From the NCBI GenBank assembly GCA_002491115.1, contig DKVI01000020.1:1-13273 (forward strand): 13,273 nt of DNA, read 5' to 3'. The DNA is from Lachnospiraceae bacterium UBA7182. Its GTDB lineage: Bacteria; Bacillota; Clostridia; Lachnospirales; Lachnospiraceae. Numbering within the stretch: the first letter of the stretch is position 1; every line of letters begins with the position of its first letter. A model generated the notes under the pieces. It did not search any database and was not told where the DNA came from. It worked only from the letters and a program-made list of their open reading frames with translations. This document shows, in pieces, positions 5,647 through 13,251 of this stretch. Made by a program: the position numbers and the translations under genes.

Positions 5647-6702
5647 TTACTGCGCGGATTCCAGCGGAAATGTGACCCGCCAGTTTCCTTCGGTCTTTAG
5701 TCCTGAGATCGTAAAATTCCCGTACAGACTGTAGTCTGACAGCCCTTCGGGCGGAATACAGAATACAATTTCCTGGTAGGTAATATCTTTATTTTCGTCC
5801 ATATCCCGAAAATTAATGGAATATACACTGTCGAGCCTCTTTTCGTCGGCGTCTGTAAGCCATACATATCCGTGATTATCATTTTCCAGAGAATTTTCCA
5901 CCGCTAATTGTACATGAAGCATGCCGTCCACGCATCCGACGGCGGTCAGACTGATGCCTTCTACGGGAAATTCTTCCATGGGGGTGCCGGGTATCAGAGC
6001 AACCGCGTTGTCTTCCATGGAGCTGTAAGCTTCTGAACGGTAGCTAAAGCCGCATGGTTCCACAGACTGCACAGGGCTGTCCGCGGGGACGGCTGACAGA
6101 TCTACAGGGATAAACGTGTGATTGTAGTGTTTTTTATGGCTTAAAAATTCTCTGACAGAGAAAGTAACTTTATCTCCGGGGATACTGTGGCTGCCCTGGC
6201 CTTCAGGCATTTCCTGAAGTGTGATCAAAAAAGAAGCTTTTCCTGTTGCTTCATCGTAACCTTCAAGGGAACAGGTTCCGATGGCGTCAAAGGGATGGTT
6301 GATGGAATAACTGTCATACAGATCCGTCGTTTCATCGATACGGTCGCCGGTTAAGTCTTCCATGGTAATATAGATCTGAGCGGTATCTTCATAGATACAT
6401 GCCGATTGGACCTCCATGCGGATGCCCTGGTCTTCACAGGTGCGCTGTACAGGGATAAAATGCTGGGCAGCCTGGGGGGAGAGCGCATACATAAGCCGGT
6501 AGACCGGCTCCACATGGGCAGCCAGCACAGGGAGAGAAAAGTACATGACCGCACAGAGAATACATGCGGCCGCGGCGGTGCGCCGGACGGAAGAGCCATG
6601 TCTTTTCCTGCGTGTTGCTGTCCGGGAAACCATCTGTTCTATGAGCCTGGTATCCGGGAAGATCTGATCGTTTAACTGTCTGTACTGTTCTCTAAAATTC
6701 AT
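5647..6702 (-). CDS. DUF4179-type single-pass membrane protein, probable anti-sigma partner of the ECF sigma factor
   Basis: The protein has a cytoplasmic N-terminus of about 40 residues with a basic RRKRHGSSVRR stretch, one membrane segment (TAAAACILCAVMYFSLPVLA, about residues 42-61), and a long extracellular part of about 290 residues. The layout and position match the DUF4179 proteins that follow ECF sigma genes in Clostridia and are thought to hold the sigma factor at the membrane. The function is inferred from that pairing. There is no zinc anti-sigma motif (HxxxCxxC), so it would not use the RsrA-type fold. The start at 6702 lies 7 nt from AAGGAG (complement of 6710-6715); the ATG at 6708 is only 1 nt from it. 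It overlaps the end of the sigma gene by 11 bp, giving translational coupling. The extracellular region has no repeat or enzyme motif that I recognise. Confidence 0.82.
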   Translation of the reverse strand: MNFREQYRQLNDQIFPDTRLIEQMVSRTATRRKRHGSSVRRTAAAACILCAVMYFSLPVLAAHVEPVYRLMYALSPQAAQHFIPVQRTCEDQGIRMEVQSACIYEDTAQIYITMEDLTGDRIDETTDLYDSYSINHPFDAIGTCSLEGYDEATGKASFLITLQEMPEGQGSHSIPGDKVTFSVREFLSHKKHYNHTFIPVDLSAVPADSPVQSVEPCGFSYRSEAYSSMEDNAVALIPGTPMEEFPVEGISLTAVGCVDGMLHVQLAVENSLENDNHGYVWLTDADEKRLDSVYSINFRDMDENKDITYQEIVFCIPPEGLSDYSLYGNFTISGLKTEGNWRVTFPLESAQ

Positions 6703-7162
6703 AATCATACTCCTTTAATATCTCTTTCAATCGCTGCCGCGCGCGGGTGAGCTGGGTGCGAACCGTGGATTTTTTCCGGTTCAGTATCCGGCTGATTTCG
6801 TCCGTAGACAGATCCTCATAGTAAAAAAGATGAATGACTTCCCGATAGTTTGGCGGAAGTTTTTTCAGGGCGCGGGACAGGTCTGTCGTTTCACGGGTTT
6901 CCAGTATTAAGTCATCTTCCGCCAGTTCCCTGTATCTTTTCCATGGGGAACGCCACAGGCTGTTGGCGCAGTTGACGGTCACGCGGATGAACCACGCTTT
7001 CGTATGGGTATCATTTTCCAGATCCGGATGTTTTTTCAGATATCGAAGAAAGACTTCCTGGTAGATTTCATCCGCGTCCTGCCGGTTGCCTGCCCGGGCA
7101 TAGGCAAGGCGGTAGACCAGGTCGGAATACTGCCGGATGACAGATTCGTCGTTACTTTGCAT
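6692..7162 (-). CDS. ECF-type RNA polymerase sigma factor
   Basis: This small group 4 sigma factor directs RNA polymerase to a set of target promoters, typically in response to envelope or environmental signals. Region 2 covers about residues 8-75, with YSDLVYRLAYARAGNRQDADEIYQEVFLRYL and the following TKAWFIRVTVNCANSLWRS. Region 4 covers about 98-150 with the helix-turn-helix LPPNYREVIHLFYYEDLSTDEISRILNRKKSTVRTQLTRARQRLKEIL. The length of 156 aa is normal. AAAGGAGGAGG (complement of 7168-7178) lies well placed before the ATG. The downstream overlapping gene is its probable anti-sigma partner. I see no clear autoregulated ECF promoter (GGAAC/CGTC type) in the 129 bp upstream. Confidence 0.93.
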   Translation of the reverse strand: MQSNDESVIRQYSDLVYRLAYARAGNRQDADEIYQEVFLRYLKKHPDLENDTHTKAWFIRVTVNCANSLWRSPWKRYRELAEDDLILETRETTDLSRALKKLPPNYREVIHLFYYEDLSTDEISRILNRKKSTVRTQLTRARQRLKEILKEYDYEF

Positions 7163-7242
7163 GACTGCCTCCTCCTTTCATTAAGAATACCCGTGAAAGA
7201 GGGAAAAAGCTACAATGACTGGAAAAAATATGACTATATCAG

Positions 7243-7282
7243 TAAGGCTGTCCTGTACCATGGAAGGTTCAGGGCAGCCTTA
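7243..7282 (-). terminator. Hairpin downstream of the LacI-family gene, weak terminator candidate
   Basis: TAAGGCTGTCCT (7243-7254) pairs with AGGGCAGCCTTA (7271-7282) over 12 bp with one G-U pair and a 16-nt loop. It starts 10 bp beyond the regulator's stop codon on the minus strand. The T-run on that strand (complement of 7223-7228) begins about 14 nt after the stem, which is poor for a rho-independent terminator. It could instead be an RNA structure in the transcript reaching the sigma gene. Confidence 0.4.
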
Positions 7283-7291
7283 GTGCGCACT

Positions 7292-8320
7292 TCATTCAGG
7301 TAAATACTGCTGGCAGCTTCCCCGCACGATGATGGAATGGGGGACGATGATTTTGGTGGCCATCAGATTGGGATTCTCGATATGGTTGATCAGTTGGGAG
7401 GCCGCTTCAATGCCCAACTGGAAAGAATTGATATCAATGGAGGTAAGCTGAGGCGAAGTGATACGCGCGAACAGGGAGTTGTTAAAGGAGATAATAGACA
7501 GATCCTCAGGGACAGTAAGTCCCTGCTGCACACAGACTCTCTCCAGGGCAACGGCCAGTATATCGTCGCTGGCTACGACTGCCGTAGGGCGATCCGGTCT
7601 TTTCAGCAGAGCCTGAAAGGGCTCATTGCTGTCCAGAGATACCTGATCCACTTCGATACAGTATTCCGGGATCAGAGGCAGAGCGTGTGCTGCCAGCGCC
7701 GCCTGATAGCCGGATCTTCGCTCGGCCGAAAAAAGCATCGTATATTCGCTGCCCACATAGGCGATCCTGCGATGTCCCAGTCCATGCAGATACTCTGTGG
7801 CTTCCTGCCCGGCCAGCAGATTGTCGTTATCAATGTAAATGGTCTGATTGGCGTACTGCTTCGCTTTTCCGATCAGCACATAGAGCAGGCCTTCGCTGTA
7901 CAGATAATCGATCACAGGATCGTCTTCCCGGGAATATAAAAGGATAAAACCGCCCGCATGATCGTCTTTTGCCAGTGTGCGGACAGCATGGAGGATTTCA
8001 TCGTCATCCTGTCCGGTGACTATGGTGCTGACATACTCGCGTCCGTTGCAGAACTGACTGATTCCGCGGATCGTTTCCAGATAGAAAGCATTTTCATAGA
8101 CATTCCTGGAAGAAGGAGGAAGAATAATACCGATTAGCTGGGATGACTGCGGGACAGAGGCGGAGGGCAGGATATTCGGTTCATAGCCAAGCTGCGCCAT
8201 GGCGCGGCGGACTTTTTCTTTTGTCTCCCGGCTGATGGAAGGATGGTTTTTACAGGTGCGGGATACAGTGGAGGGGGATACGCCCGCCAGGGCGGCGACA
8301 TCCCGGATCGTGACTGCCAT
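7292..8320 (-). CDS. LacI-family transcriptional regulator, probable maltose operon regulator (MalR-like)
   Basis: The first 50 residues are a LacI helix-turn-helix and hinge region (VTIRDVAALAGVSPSTVSRTCKNHPSISRETKEKVRRAM, then LGYEPN). A periplasmic-binding-protein-like sensor domain follows from about residue 60 to the end, with the usual segments LIGIILP, YIDNDNLLAGQEATEYLHGLGHRRIAYVG, AVVASDDILAVALERV and ISFNNSLFARITSPQLTSID. At 342 aa it is the standard length. AAAGGAG lies 8 nt before the ATG. It is divergent from the maltose-type PTS gene, the classic position of a local sugar regulator, and the intergenic region is rich in candidate operator half-sites. The MalR role is inferred from this context; the effector cannot be read from sequence. 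It could act as repressor or, like some MalR proteins, as activator. Confidence 0.92.
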   Translation of the reverse strand: MAVTIRDVAALAGVSPSTVSRTCKNHPSISRETKEKVRRAMAQLGYEPNILPSASVPQSSQLIGIILPPSSRNVYENAFYLETIRGISQFCNGREYVSTIVTGQDDDEILHAVRTLAKDDHAGGFILLYSREDDPVIDYLYSEGLLYVLIGKAKQYANQTIYIDNDNLLAGQEATEYLHGLGHRRIAYVGSEYTMLFSAERRSGYQAALAAHALPLIPEYCIEVDQVSLDSNEPFQALLKRPDRPTAVVASDDILAVALERVCVQQGLTVPEDLSIISFNNSLFARITSPQLTSIDINSFQLGIEAASQLINHIENPNLMATKIIVPHSIIVRGSCQQYLPE

Positions 8321-8365
8321 AGAAAAGGCTCCTTTCAGATTTGTTGCTTTGTTGCTTGCATTTTC

Positions 8366-8371
8366 ATTATA
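8366..8371 (-). promoter_or_regulatory. -10 box of the LacI-family gene promoter
   Basis: The complement reads TATAAT, a perfect -10 hexamer, 46 bp upstream of the regulator's start codon. No good -35 is found at 16-18 bp; the best there, TTCCAT, is poor. The promoter is probably weak or regulated. Confidence 0.5.
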
Positions 8372-8487
8372 CTATATCAGACGCATAAATGGAATCTGTT
8401 TTCCGGTTTTTAAGCATTTTTGACAAAATGCAGGTGCAAAAATCGTGCAACATAACGAAAAAACAGAAAAACAGAGAAAAAGCTTGT

Positions 8488-8529
8488 AATTTCTATGCAA
8501 AAGTATTATATTTATGTTGCATAGAAATT
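8488..8529. repeat. Perfect 13-bp inverted repeat around a candidate promoter
   Basis: AATTTCTATGCAA at 8488-8500 is the exact reverse complement of TTGCATAGAAATT at 8517-8529, with 16 bp between. The spacer contains TATATT (8507-8512), a possible -10 paired at 17 bp with TTGTAA at 8484-8489. Either two operator half-sites or a DNA/RNA hairpin is possible. Its location suits control of the PTS gene. Confidence 0.65.
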
Positions 8530-8535
8530 GCGCAA

Positions 8536-8541
8536 TATAAT
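8536..8541 (+). promoter_or_regulatory. Candidate -10 box for the PTS-mapP-malQ operon
   Basis: A consensus TATAAT directly follows the palindrome ATTGCGCAAT. No good -35 lies 16-18 bp upstream, so this promoter would either need an activator or be secondary to TTGTAA-N17-TATATT at 8484-8512. Confidence 0.4.
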
Positions 8542-8630
8542 GCAAATAAATGCGGGATATGTTTTCTTTATTGCATAAAATGCGCAATGAAAAGTGAACC
8601 GTGAATCGAAAAGAAATGGAGGATTACAGC

Positions 8631-10796
8631 ATGAGTAGTAAGATTTTGATCAAAGCTCCTGTATCAGGGCACATTGTTGCACTGGATCAGGTTCCTGATC
8701 CGGTATTTTCAGGAAAGGCCCTGGGAGACGGCGTTGCAATCGTTCCGACAGACGGGAAAATATACAGTCCTGTCAACGGAGAGATTGCAACTGTTGCGGC
8801 AACAAAGCATGCATTTGGCTTCAGCTCGGAGGAAGGACTGGATATACTGGTCCATGTGGGACTGGAGACAGTGGCGCTGGATGGAGAAGGTTTTACGGTC
8901 CATGTAAATGAGGGAGACAAAGTAAAAGCAGGGGATCTGATCGCGGAGGTGGATCTGGCGCTTTTAAAGAAGAAGGAAATCAATCCCATCACGCCGGTAT
9001 TAATATGCGGCGGCATGGACGAGATGCAGATGCAGACGGCTTCGGGAGACGTATCCGCCGGAAAAGACGCGGCGATCACCCTGCTTGCAGGAGAAGCCGC
9101 ACCCGAAAACACGGCCGGGGCGCCTGCGGAGGCGCCGAAAAAGAAAGGCATCGGGATTAATTTTGATCTGCTCCAGAAGCTTGGCAAAGTGCTCATGACT
9201 GTCATTGCGGTCATGCCTGCGGCAGGCCTGATGCTCAGCATAGGCAAGCTGGTACAGATGGCGGGCGCGGATATTCCCATGATTCTGACCGTCGGAAGCA
9301 CCATGGAAAATATCGGATGGGCGATCATTAACAATTTACATATTCTGTTCGCGGCGGCGATCGGCGGTTCCTGGGCGAAGGAACGGGCAGGCGGTGCGTT
9401 TGCGGCGATTATTTCCTTTATCCTGATCAACTGCATCACCGGCGCGGCGTTCGGCGTCACCAGCGCCATGCTGAATGAGGAAGGCGCGGTAGTTACTTCT
9501 TTATTCGGCCAGGAGATGCTGGTGGAAAATTATTTTACTTCTGTTCTGGGCGCTCCTGCTTTGAATATGGGTGTATTTGTGGGAATTATCGCTGGATTTG
9601 TAGGCGGTGTGGTGTATAATAAGTATTATAATTTCCGCAAACTTCCCGATGCGCTGTCTTTCTTTAACGGAAAGCGTTTCGTGCCTATGGCAGTGATCGC
9701 TTATTCGGTGGTGATTTCTCTGGTGATGGCGGTGATCTGGCCGGTGGTTCAGACAGGCATCAACATGTTCGGCGTATGGATTGCCAATTCTTCTTCCACT
9801 TCGCCGATCCTGGCGCCTTTTATCTACGGTACGCTGGAGCGTCTGCTTCTGCCTTTTGGCCTGCACCATATGCTGACCATACCGATGAACTATACTTCCT
9901 TTGGCGGAACTTATTTAATCCAGACCGGTATCAACGCAGGTTCTGAAGTGTTCGGCCAGGACCCGCTGTGGCTTGCGTGGGTGACAGACCTGATTAATTT
10001 TAAAGACGCGGGCGATCTGGCTTCTTACCAGAATCTGATGGCAACCGTGACGCCGGCGCGTTTTAAAGTGGGGCAGATGATCGGAGCGACAGGGCTTTTG
10101 ATGGGAATTGCCCTGGCCATGTACCGTCGGGTAGATGAGGATAAGAAGAAAAACTATCGTTCCATGTTCCTTTCCACCGTGCTGGCAGTATTTTTGACCG
10201 GCGTTACGGAGCCGCTGGAATTTATGTTTATGTTCTGCGCGTTGCCTTTATACGTGGCTTATGCGCTCCTTCAGGGATGCGCGTTTGCCATGGCGGGCGT
10301 GATTGATTTAAGGCTTCATTCTTTTGGCAACCTGGAGTTTCTGACCCGTGTGCCTATGTCTTTGAAAGCAGGGCTTGGGGCGGATATTGTTCACTTTGTC
10401 ATCTGCTGTGTGGCATTTTTCGCCATCGGTTATGCGGTAGCTTATTTTATGATCGGAAAATTTAAGTTTGCCACTCCCGGGCGCCTGGGCAATTATACAG
10501 ATGAAAATGAGGAGGAAGGCGGCGCGTCCGCATCCGGCGCATCTTCGGACGGAAGCAAAAAAGGCGGTCAGCCTGAGCGGATTATCGCGCTGCTGGGAGG
10601 ACGTGAAAATATTACTCTTGTGGACGCCTGTATGACCCGTCTGCGCGTGACGGTGAAAGATCCTGAAAAGGTGGCGGACGCGGCCGCATGGAAAGCGGAA
10701 GGCGCGCTGGGGCTGGTAAGAAAAGACAACGGAATCCAGGCGATCTACGGTCCTAAAGCGGATGTTTTAAAATCAGATATCAATGATATTTTGTAA
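8631..10796 (+). CDS. PTS sugar permease, glucose/maltose family, fused EIIA-EIIC-EIIB (probable maltose transporter)
   Basis: This membrane permease imports and phosphorylates a sugar using phosphate from HPr. The N-terminal EIIA-Glc domain (about residues 3-145) includes APVSGHIVALDQVPDPVFSGKALGDG and the active histidine in LVHVGLETV (H75), with partner H60 in TKHAFGF. After a linker rich in Ala and Glu comes the multi-spanning EIIC (about 175-600) with LPFGLHHMLTIPMNY and the GVTEPLEFMFMF motif. A charged linker leads to EIIB (about 620-721) with phosphocysteine C667 in DACMTRLRV. All three catalytic sites are intact. GGAGG at 8618-8622 is 8 nt before ATG 8631; a GTG at 8601 is in frame but has no suitable ribosome site. 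The A-C-B order differs from the C-B-A order of B. subtilis PtsG. Maltose as substrate is inferred from the following phosphatase and malQ. Confidence 0.93.
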   Translation: MSSKILIKAPVSGHIVALDQVPDPVFSGKALGDGVAIVPTDGKIYSPVNGEIATVAATKHAFGFSSEEGLDILVHVGLETVALDGEGFTVHVNEGDKVKAGDLIAEVDLALLKKKEINPITPVLICGGMDEMQMQTASGDVSAGKDAAITLLAGEAAPENTAGAPAEAPKKKGIGINFDLLQKLGKVLMTVIAVMPAAGLMLSIGKLVQMAGADIPMILTVGSTMENIGWAIINNLHILFAAAIGGSWAKERAGGAFAAIISFILINCITGAAFGVTSAMLNEEGAVVTSLFGQEMLVENYFTSVLGAPALNMGVFVGIIAGFVGGVVYNKYYNFRKLPDALSFFNGKRFVPMAVIAYSVVISLVMAVIWPVVQTGINMFGVWIANSSSTSPILAPFIYGTLERLLLPFGLHHMLTIPMNYTSFGGTYLIQTGINAGSEVFGQDPLWLAWVTDLINFKDAGDLASYQNLMATVTPARFKVGQMIGATGLLMGIALAMYRRVDEDKKKNYRSMFLSTVLAVFLTGVTEPLEFMFMFCALPLYVAYALLQGCAFAMAGVIDLRLHSFGNLEFLTRVPMSLKAGLGADIVHFVICCVAFFAIGYAVAYFMIGKFKFATPGRLGNYTDENEEEGGASASGASSDGSKKGGQPERIIALLGGRENITLVDACMTRLRVTVKDPEKVADAAAWKAEGALGLVRKDNGIQAIYGPKADVLKSDINDIL

Positions 10797-10817
10797 AGAA
10801 AGGAAGTAGATCTTACG
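10797..10817 (+). promoter_or_regulatory. Ribosome site pointing to an ACG codon as the phosphatase start
   Basis: AAAGGAAG at 10799-10806 is followed 8 nt later by ACG at 10815-10817, in frame with the phosphatase gene. The nearest in-frame standard start, TTG at 10830, is 23 nt away and would remove the first beta strand. CTG at 10824 is also too far. The expected ATG would differ by one base, at 10816. Confidence 0.7.
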
Positions 10818-11663
10818 AAACTACTGACATTGAATACACATAGTTTGCAGGAATCGGATTATGAACGGAAACTTTCATGGTTTATGGATGTAATTGTGAA
10901 AGAGCAGCCGGATATTCTCGCTTTGCAGGAAGTCAGCCAGTCTGTCGGCGCGCCTCCTGCAGAGGGGAGACTTTTAAAAGGGCTGTTCACCTGCCGGGGC
11001 CAGGAACCGGTTATCCGGAAGGACAATCACGCGCTTCAGGTGGCGTCGGGGCTTGAAAAAGCGGGAGTACACTGTTCCTGGTTCTGGCAGCCTGTGAAGA
11101 TCGGATACGGTAAATATGACGAAGGGATGGCTTTATTTTGCCTGAATCAGGAGATCAGGGAAGCGGAGTCGTTTTATATCAGCGGATGCACGGCTTATGA
11201 AAACTGGAAGACAAGAAAAGTGCTGGGTATCCGAACCGACCAATATGACGACTGGTTTTATTCGGTTCATATGGGATGGTGGCAGGATGAAGAAGAGTCT
11301 TTCAGGGATCAGTGGAATCGGCTGGAACAAAGGCTTCTGACCAGGAAAAGAGAGGCAAGAATATGGCTTCTGGGCGATTTTAACAGCCCCTGCGGGATTG
11401 CGGGCCAGGGATATGACTGTGTCTGTGCTTCCGGGTGGAAAGATACCTATGAGCTGGCCGGGGAGCGTGATAGCGGCGCTACGGTGGAAGGCGTGATTGA
11501 CGGATGGGAGAGCCAGAAAGGCGGGCAGGTTCCGGGACTTGGCATGCGCATCGATTATATCTGGTGCAGTGTAGCTGTGCCCGTACAGACTTCCCGGGTG
11601 ATCTTTAACGGAAGCAACGGCCTGAAAGTATCCGATCATTTCGGAGTCCTTGTGACAACTTAA
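10815..11663 (+). CDS. mapP: Endonuclease/exonuclease/phosphatase-family protein, probable maltose 6'-phosphate phosphatase
   Basis: MapP of Enterococcus faecalis removes the phosphate from maltose 6'-phosphate delivered by the PTS, giving maltose to the cytoplasmic enzymes. The metal-dependent EEP fold has its full motif set: Asn in LLTLNTHS (residue 7 from ACG), Glu39 in LALQEVSQ, His152 in YSVHMGWW, GDFNSP (D188, N190), RIDYIW (D247) and VSDHFGV (D274-H275). It is 282 aa from the ACG and 277 aa from the TTG at 10830; the TTG form would begin at MNTHS and lose the N-terminal strand. It sits between a PTS permease and malQ, 18 bp after the permease stop, exactly where this pathway needs it. 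The enzyme family is clear; the substrate comes from context. Confidence 0.82.
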   Translation, partial: TKLLTLNTHSLQESDYERKLSWFMDVIVKEQPDILALQEVSQSVGAPPAEGRLLKGLFTCRGQEPVIRKDNHALQVASGLEKAGVHCSWFWQPVKIGYGKYDEGMALFCLNQEIREAESFYISGCTAYENWKTRKVLGIRTDQYDDWFYSVHMGWWQDEEESFRDQWNRLEQRLLTRKREARIWLLGDFNSPCGIAGQGYDCVCASGWKDTYELAGERDSGATVEGVIDGWESQKGGQVPGLGMRIDYIWCSVAVPVQTSRVIFNGSNGLKVSDHFGVLVTT

Positions 11664-11712
11664 AATCACGGACAAAATCCGATTAAAATAAGAAATCAGG
11701 AGATATGACATT

Positions 11713-13218
11713 ATGAACAGAGCAGCAGGCATCTTACTTTCTGTCACAAGTCTGCCCGGCCGTTACGGAATCGGCTGCTTTTCCAAAAGCGCTTATGATT
11801 TTGTGGACTGGCTGAAAGAGGCAGGACAGACATACTGGCAGATCTTGCCCCTTGGTCCTACCAGTTACGGGGATTCGCCCTATCAGTCTTTTTCTACCTT
11901 TGCAGGGAATCCTTACTTTATCAGTCTGGAAGAGCTGGTGGAGGAAGGGGTTCTCACGGAAAAAGAGTGCAAAAAAGCGGATTTCGGCCAAAAAGCAGAC
12001 GATATTGATTATGAAAAAATATATAAGGGACGTTATCCGCTTCTTAGAAAAGCCTATGAGCGCAGTCGGATCAGCGAAAATCCGGATTATCAGCGGTTTG
12101 TGGAGGAAAACCGCTGGTGGCTTTCGGATTATGCGCTGTTTATGGCGGTGAAGGACCGTTTTGAAGGAAAGCCCTGGACCGAGTGGGCGCAGGATATCCG
12201 CCTTCGGTGGAGCAACGCCATGGATTATTACAGGGAGGAACTGTATTTTGATATCGAATTTCATCAGTATCTTCAGTATAAGTTTTTCAGTCAGTGGCGG
12301 CGGCTGAAAGCGTACGCCAATGAAAAAGGCATACAGATCATAGGGGATATCCCTGTCTATGTGGCCATGGACAGCGCGGATGTCTGGGCGCATCCGGAGC
12401 TTTTTCAGCTGGACGAGAACAATGTGCCTGCAGCAGTGGCAGGATGCCCGCCGGACGGGTTCTCCGCAGTCGGCCAGCTCTGGGGGAATCCGCTCTATCG
12501 GTGGGAATATCATAAAAGTACCGGTTACGACTGGTGGATGTCCCGGATGTGGTACTGTTTTCAGATGTACGACGTGGTGCGGATCGATCATTTCCGCGGG
12601 TTTGACGAGTATTATTCCATTCCCTATGGAGCCGAAAACGCCGTTGACGGACATTGGGAGAAGGGGCCCGGGATTGATCTGTTCCGCTGCATGGAGCAGC
12701 GTTTAGGGCAGCATCAGGTGATCGCGGAGGATCTGGGTTATGTGACGGATTCTGTCAGGGAACTGGTCCTAAAGAGCGGTTTCCCGGGCATGAAGGTGCT
12801 GGAATTTGCCTTTGATTCCAGGGACTCCGGCTCCGCCAACGATTATCTGCCTCATAATTACACAGAAAACAGCGTTGCCTACACAGGCACCCACGACAAT
12901 GAGACGATCACAGGATGGTTTAAAAGTATTACAAAAGAGGAATGTAAGATAGCGCGGGAATATCTGTGCGACCAGCATACGCCGGTCAAAGAATTATATA
13001 AGTCTTTTATCGCGCTGGTCATGCGCAGCAGTTCAAGAATGTGTATAATCCCCATGCAGGACTATATGGGGCTGGACAACCGATGCCGCATGAACCGCCC
13101 GTCCACCCTGGGGACCAACTGGAAATGGCGGCTTCTGGAAGAAGACCTTACACAGGAACTGAAGGAAGAAATCCTGGCTGTAACAAAACGCTACGGAAGG
13201 ATGAACTGGGAATCATAA
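11713..13218 (+). CDS. malQ: 4-alpha-glucanotransferase (amylomaltase)
   Basis: This GH77 enzyme transfers alpha-1,4-glucan units between maltose/maltodextrin molecules, releasing glucose and longer dextrins in the cytoplasm. The N-terminus AAGILLSVTSLPGRYGIG and WQILPLGPTSYGDSPYQSFS (to residue 60) are typical. The catalytic nucleophile is D292 in VVRIDHFRGF, the acid/base is E339 in IAEDLG, and the transition-state Asp is D395 in TGTHDNET. The end of the fold (MQDYMGLDNRCRMNRPSTLGTNWKWRL) is intact. It has 501 aa, the usual length for the short bacterial form. AGGAGA at 11698-11703 lies 9 nt before the ATG. It follows the phosphatase after 49 bp with no terminator, so it is probably the third gene of the operon. 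Confidence 0.97.
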   Translation: MNRAAGILLSVTSLPGRYGIGCFSKSAYDFVDWLKEAGQTYWQILPLGPTSYGDSPYQSFSTFAGNPYFISLEELVEEGVLTEKECKKADFGQKADDIDYEKIYKGRYPLLRKAYERSRISENPDYQRFVEENRWWLSDYALFMAVKDRFEGKPWTEWAQDIRLRWSNAMDYYREELYFDIEFHQYLQYKFFSQWRRLKAYANEKGIQIIGDIPVYVAMDSADVWAHPELFQLDENNVPAAVAGCPPDGFSAVGQLWGNPLYRWEYHKSTGYDWWMSRMWYCFQMYDVVRIDHFRGFDEYYSIPYGAENAVDGHWEKGPGIDLFRCMEQRLGQHQVIAEDLGYVTDSVRELVLKSGFPGMKVLEFAFDSRDSGSANDYLPHNYTENSVAYTGTHDNETITGWFKSITKEECKIAREYLCDQHTPVKELYKSFIALVMRSSSRMCIIPMQDYMGLDNRCRMNRPSTLGTNWKWRLLEEDLTQELKEEILAVTKRYGRMNWES

Positions 13219-13229
13219 AAGGAATCCTG

Positions 13230-13251
13230 CTTCGGACTGTTATGTCCGGGG
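13230..13251 (+). terminator. Small hairpin after malQ, doubtful terminator
   Basis: CTTCGGAC (13230-13237) can pair with GTCCGGGG (13244-13251) with two G-U pairs and a 6-nt loop. No T-run follows directly. It lies 11 bp after the malQ stop. The window ends 22 bp later, so the end of the operon is not established. Confidence 0.2.

Larger units (their letters stand above)
8321..8630. promoter_or_regulatory. Divergent control region between regulator and PTS gene, rich in TTGC/GCAA half-sites
   Basis: This stretch without a supported gene is AT-rich and repeatedly uses TTGC, TGCAA and GCGCAA. Examples are TTGCATAGAAATTGCGCAA at 8517-8535, the perfect palindrome ATTGCGCAAT at 8527-8536 and TTGCATAAAATGCGCAA at 8571-8587. 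LacI-family operators are palindromes, often with a central CG or GC, and S. pneumoniae MalR sites use CGCAAA half-sites, so this pattern fits a MalR operator cluster (inference). No clear CcpA cre box was found by eye. Confidence 0.6.

Noticed and set aside
7282..7291. AGTGCGCACT, a perfect 10-bp palindrome next to the LacI-family stop codon
   Set aside because: It is short and isolated, lies at the end of a gene far from a promoter, and no second copy was seen.
8601..8630. GTG at 8601 as start of the PTS gene
   Set aside because: GGAGG at 8618-8622 is ideally placed for ATG 8631, and the domain homology begins there (SSKILIKAPVSG).
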